A DNA stretch of 64,000 nucleotides, taken from contig NZ_VOIR01000014.1 in the NCBI RefSeq assembly GCF_007923295.1, positions 225,825 through 289,824 of the forward strand, read 5' to 3'. Under the pieces are notes generated by a model that was not told the origin of the DNA, did no database searches, and was given only the letters and a program-made list of their open reading frames with translations. The stretch's first letter is position 1. The number at the start of each line of letters is the position of its first letter. Positions 61,637-64,000 of the stretch are shown here, in pieces. This stretch comes from Agrococcus sediminis. Its GTDB lineage: Bacteria > Actinomycetota > Actinomycetes > Actinomycetales > Microbacteriaceae. The position numbers and the translations under genes are program-made.

Positions 61637-62506
61637 ATGGCAGCGAAGTGGTCTCTCTCCGGCGCCCTGCGGGGCATGTTCCAGCGCGAGACCATCACGG
61701 AGGAGACCTGGGACGACCTCGAGACGGCCCTCATCACCGCCGACTTCGGCCCCGACATCACCGAGCAGCTCGTCGCCGCGCTGCGCGCCGACGTCGAGCG
61801 CCTCATGGTCGACGACCCGCAGGACCTCCGGCGCATGCTGCGGGAGCGGCTCGAGGAGCGGTTCGCCGCGTACGACCCGACGCTGTCGCTGCAGGAGCGG
61901 CCGGCGGTCATCCTCGTGGTGGGCGTCAACGGCGTCGGCAAGACCACCACGATCGGCAAGCTCGCCCGCTTCCTCGTCCGCAACGGCCAGTCGGTCGTCG
62001 TCGGCGCCGCGGACACCTTCCGCGCCGCCGCGGTCGAGCAGCTCGCCACGTGGGCGCAGCGCGCCGGCAGCGCGATCGTGCGCCCCGAGCGCGAGGGCCA
62101 GGACCCGGCATCCGTCGCCTTCCAGACGGTCGAGGCCGCGAAGGCGCACGGCCACGCGATGTGCATCGTCGACACCGCGGGCCGCCTGCACACCAAGGGC
62201 GGGCTCATGGACGAGCTCGGCAAGATCAAGCGCGTCATCGAGAAGCAATCGCCCATCTCGGAGGTGCTGCTCGTGCTCGACGCGACCACCGGCCAGAACG
62301 GCGTGAGCCAGGCGCAGGCCTTCATCGAGCACGCCGGCATCACGGGCCTCGTCATCACGAAGCTCGACGGCTCGGCCAAGGGCGGCTTCATCCTCGCCGT
62401 GCAGGAGCGCACCGGCATCCCCATCAAGCTCATCGGGCAGGGCGAGGGCATCGACGACCTGACGGGCTTCACGCCGCACGTGTTCGTCGAGCAGCTGGTC
62501 GGTTGA
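61637..62506 (+). CDS. ftsY: Signal recognition particle receptor FtsY
   Basis: This 289-residue SRP receptor GTPase docks SRP-ribosome complexes at the membrane. It consists of the N and G domains only: G1 GVNGVGKTTT (96-105), DTFRAAAVEQL, G3 DTAGRLHTK, and G4 TKLDGSAKGG. The long acidic A domain of many FtsY proteins is absent, as is common in actinobacteria. The promoter -10 sits six bases before the ATG, implying leaderless translation. ffh starts 1.25 kb downstream, separated by a minus-strand gene. Confidence 0.96.
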   Translation: MAAKWSLSGALRGMFQRETITEETWDDLETALITADFGPDITEQLVAALRADVERLMVDDPQDLRRMLRERLEERFAAYDPTLSLQERPAVILVVGVNGVGKTTTIGKLARFLVRNGQSVVVGAADTFRAAAVEQLATWAQRAGSAIVRPEREGQDPASVAFQTVEAAKAHGHAMCIVDTAGRLHTKGGLMDELGKIKRVIEKQSPISEVLLVLDATTGQNGVSQAQAFIEHAGITGLVITKLDGSAKGGFILAVQERTGIPIKLIGQGEGIDDLTGFTPHVFVEQLVG

Positions 62507-62510
62507 GCCT

Positions 62511-63674
62511 TCAGTCCGCCGTGTCCGGCCGCGTGAGCGGCCCCACGATCGTCAGCATGCCGTCCTCGATGCGCGCCTGGTCCTCCGTGATGACGGTCGC
62601 GTGCGCGCCCCGCACCCACAGCAGCCCCGTCGCGTCGCCGCGCCCCGCGTGCCCGACGATGCCGAAGTCGCTGCCCGGGAGGCGCCGGCCCGCGGTGCCC
62701 GGGTGCGACGAGAGCACCTCCGGCGTCGCGAGCGCGACCGTGCCGGTCTGCACCGACCCGTAGGCGGTGAGCACGATCGGCCCCCACACGGCGTGGAGGC
62801 GGCGCACGAGGTCGGCGTCGAGGTCCTGCCCGGCGACGAGGATGCGCCGCAGCCGCGGCGGCGCCTCGCCGGTGCGCTCGAGCTCGTCGAGGATGCCCGT
62901 GAGCTGCCCGGGCGACGCCGAGACGACCGAGACGAAGCGGTCGCGGATGATGCGGATGCGGTCGGCCGGCGGCGTGTGGGCGGCGCTCACGAGCGTCGCG
63001 CCGGTGAGCAGCGCCATGCCGAGCAGCTGCAGCCCCTTGCCGCGGTGGAGGGGAGCGCACGCGAGCATCACGTCGGTGCCCTCGACGCCCAGCCGGTCGT
63101 GGATGCCGGCGAGCTGGCGCAGGCCCTGCACGCCCATCGCCCCCTGCACGTGGGTCGTCACGGTGCCCGCGAGCGACCGCGACGGCAGCGCGATGCGCGC
63201 GCGGCGGCGCGTGCGCCCGAGCCCCGAGCCGTCGGCCGCCGACCACTCGAGGATCTGCGCGCCCGTGACCGTCGGCCCCCGGTGCCACTCGGGCGCGTCG
63301 CCGTCGTGCACGAGCAGTGCGTCGCGGGGGATCGCCGGGCGCAGCTCCTCGAGGGAGCCGGGGCTGATCGGCATGACGTCGAGGCCGAGCCGAGCCGCAC
63401 CGAGGAGCGCGACGGGCATCGCCGGTCCCGCGACGGCGACCACGACGGGCCGCGGGCGGCGCTCGAGCGGATCGAGGTACAGCACGGCGGCTGCGCCCTC
63501 GGCGGCCCGCCAGAGCTCGCCGAACGTGGCGCTCCAGCCGTCGACCACCAGCCCCAGCCGGTCGCCGTGCACCCGCGCGGCGTGCCGAGCCAGCGCGGTG
63601 ATCGTGAAGCCGTGGCGCCGCACGCTGCGCCACAGCGACCTCGCGTGCGTCGGCGGCATGCCTCTCAGGCGCAT
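62511..63674 (-). CDS. Degenerate AMP-binding (adenylate-forming) domain protein
   Basis: This 387-residue protein resembles the N-terminal domain of acyl-CoA synthetases. It has an A1/A2-like start (GFTITALARHAARVHGDRLG, TFGELW), VLLGA-type helices and an A5-like TAYGSVQTG, then GRRLPGSDFGIVG. The phosphate loop A3 (TSGTTGxPK) is replaced by THVQGAMGVQGL, and the C-terminal subdomain with the A10 Lys is absent. It probably cannot catalyse adenylation normally. ATG 63674 has a GAGGAGG Shine-Dalgarno. It lies between ftsY and ffh, converging with ftsY at a four-base gap. Confidence 0.72.
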   Translation of the reverse strand: MRLRGMPPTHARSLWRSVRRHGFTITALARHAARVHGDRLGLVVDGWSATFGELWRAAEGAAAVLYLDPLERRPRPVVVAVAGPAMPVALLGAARLGLDVMPISPGSLEELRPAIPRDALLVHDGDAPEWHRGPTVTGAQILEWSAADGSGLGRTRRRARIALPSRSLAGTVTTHVQGAMGVQGLRQLAGIHDRLGVEGTDVMLACAPLHRGKGLQLLGMALLTGATLVSAAHTPPADRIRIIRDRFVSVVSASPGQLTGILDELERTGEAPPRLRRILVAGQDLDADLVRRLHAVWGPIVLTAYGSVQTGTVALATPEVLSSHPGTAGRRLPGSDFGIVGHAGRGDATGLLWVRGAHATVITEDQARIEDGMLTIVGPLTRPDTAD

Positions 63675-63743
63675 CCCGTCCTCCTCGTGGTGACGCATCC
63701 AGCATGCCAGGCGGCCGCGCCCGAGGTCGGCGCGGCGCGGCGG

Positions 63744-63749
63744 TAGACT
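63744..63749 (+). promoter_or_regulatory. -10 element of ffh
   Basis: TAGACT, ten bases before the ATG at 63760. It implies a leader of only about four bases. Confidence 0.5.
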
Positions 63750-63759
63750 CGGGCCCACC

Positions 63760-64000
63760 ATGGCTGCGTTCGGTTCCCTCTCCACCCGCCTCACCGAGAC
63801 CCTCGCCAAGCTCCGCACGAAGGGCAAGCTCTCCGCCGCGGACGTCGACGGGACGGTGCGCGAGATCCGTCGCGCCCTGCTCGACGCCGACGTGGCGCTC
63901 GAGGTCGTCAAGTCCTTCACCGCCGCGGTGCGCGAGCGCGCGCTCGGCGCGGAGGTGTCGGAGGCGCTCAACCCCGCGCAGCAGGTCGTGAAGATCGTCA
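63760..64000 (+). CDS. ffh: Signal recognition particle protein Ffh, N-terminal part
   Basis: The gene runs off the right edge; 80 codons are visible. The N-terminal helical N domain reads MAAFGSLSTRLTETLAKLRT and then DVDGTVREIRRALLDADVAL, typical of Ffh/SRP54, up to the ALNPAQQVVKIV segment just before the GTPase domain. With 4.5S RNA it binds signal sequences and delivers ribosomes to FtsY. A near-leaderless start is predicted from the -10 spacing. Confidence 0.94.
   Translation, partial: MAAFGSLSTRLTETLAKLRTKGKLSAADVDGTVREIRRALLDADVALEVVKSFTAAVRERALGAEVSEALNPAQQVVKIV

Noticed and set aside
1-64000. CRISPR arrays, tRNA or rRNA genes, insertion sequences, prophage or integrase genes
   Set aside because: None were recognised: no regularly spaced identical repeats, no tRNA cloverleaf with T-loop, no transposase or integrase motifs.

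Overview
The window is high-GC actinobacterial chromosome, most likely from the family Microbacteriaceae (Agrococcus-like; the genus is inference). Supporting this: strongly C/G-ending codons, a SigR/RsrA pair beside aroA, a single-chain Kgd/OdhA-type 2-oxoglutarate dehydrogenase, a RamB-type regulator beside the glyoxylate genes, a DUF222/13E12 HNH protein, GuaB1, many leaderless genes, and the order yceD-rpmF-rnc-mutM-smc-ftsY-ffh.

Layout. 1-1192: aroA 5' end (minus), then sigR-rsrA with a textbook SigR autoregulatory promoter. 1265-5869: glyoxylate shunt aceA-aceB (minus) divergent from the ramB-like regulator. 5879-26408: a 20.5-kb envelope polysaccharide locus. It holds a TagD-like cytidylyltransferase, polysaccharide deacetylase, seven glycosyltransferase domains in six genes, a CDP-alcohol phosphatidyltransferase, Wzx flippase, Wzy-like polymerase, Wzz/BY-kinase, a WbaP-type initiating sugar-phosphate transferase, and a 1,493-residue secreted propeller/LamG/PKD protein with a perfect internal 627-bp duplication. 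A degenerate inverted repeat (RTAAC-N3-GTTAC-like) lies just upstream of the transcription units of this locus. 26545-36542: kgd, an HNH nuclease, a PolA-like polymerase, guaB1 and two CNNM/CorC membrane proteins. The first of these is preceded by a 14-codon leaderless, Asp/Pro-rich ORF whose stop overlaps its start. 36539-41608: a GT87-like membrane protein with a probable CTG start, metX, metY, an SDR, and a frameshifted YCII-family gene. 41649-45511: MFS and ZIP-like transporters and the 13E12 HNH protein. 46016-64000: yceD-rpmF-rnc-mutM, DUF2461, an ALDH/GNAT/GNAT operon, smc, GIY-YIG, a lipoprotein, an RsmC/RlmG-like methyltransferase, AlkA, TerC under a yybP-ykoY (Mn2+) riboswitch, ftsY, a degenerate adenylate-forming protein, and the ffh start.

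How the parts fit. The polysaccharide locus contains the main Wzx/Wzy-pathway parts: initiation, chain extension, flipping, polymerisation and length control. It also has a cytidylyltransferase and a CDP-alcohol transferase, which suggest a polyol-phosphate substituent. The shared inverted repeats suggest co-regulation by one unidentified DNA-binding protein. Ten or so genes have a TANNNT -10 hexamer exactly six bases before the start codon, so leaderless translation is common here. Three intergenic stretches (45.5-46.0, 56.36-56.53 and 56.83-57.18 kb) hold a family of imperfect palindromic repeats.

Most promising observations: the Asp/Pro-rich leader ORF before the CNNM Mg2+-transporter-family gene (possible ribosome-based Mg2+ sensing), the polysaccharide-locus operator family, the SigR dual-start arrangement, and the homogenised module in the secreted protein. 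All functional statements are sequence-reading and family-knowledge inferences; no database search was run.
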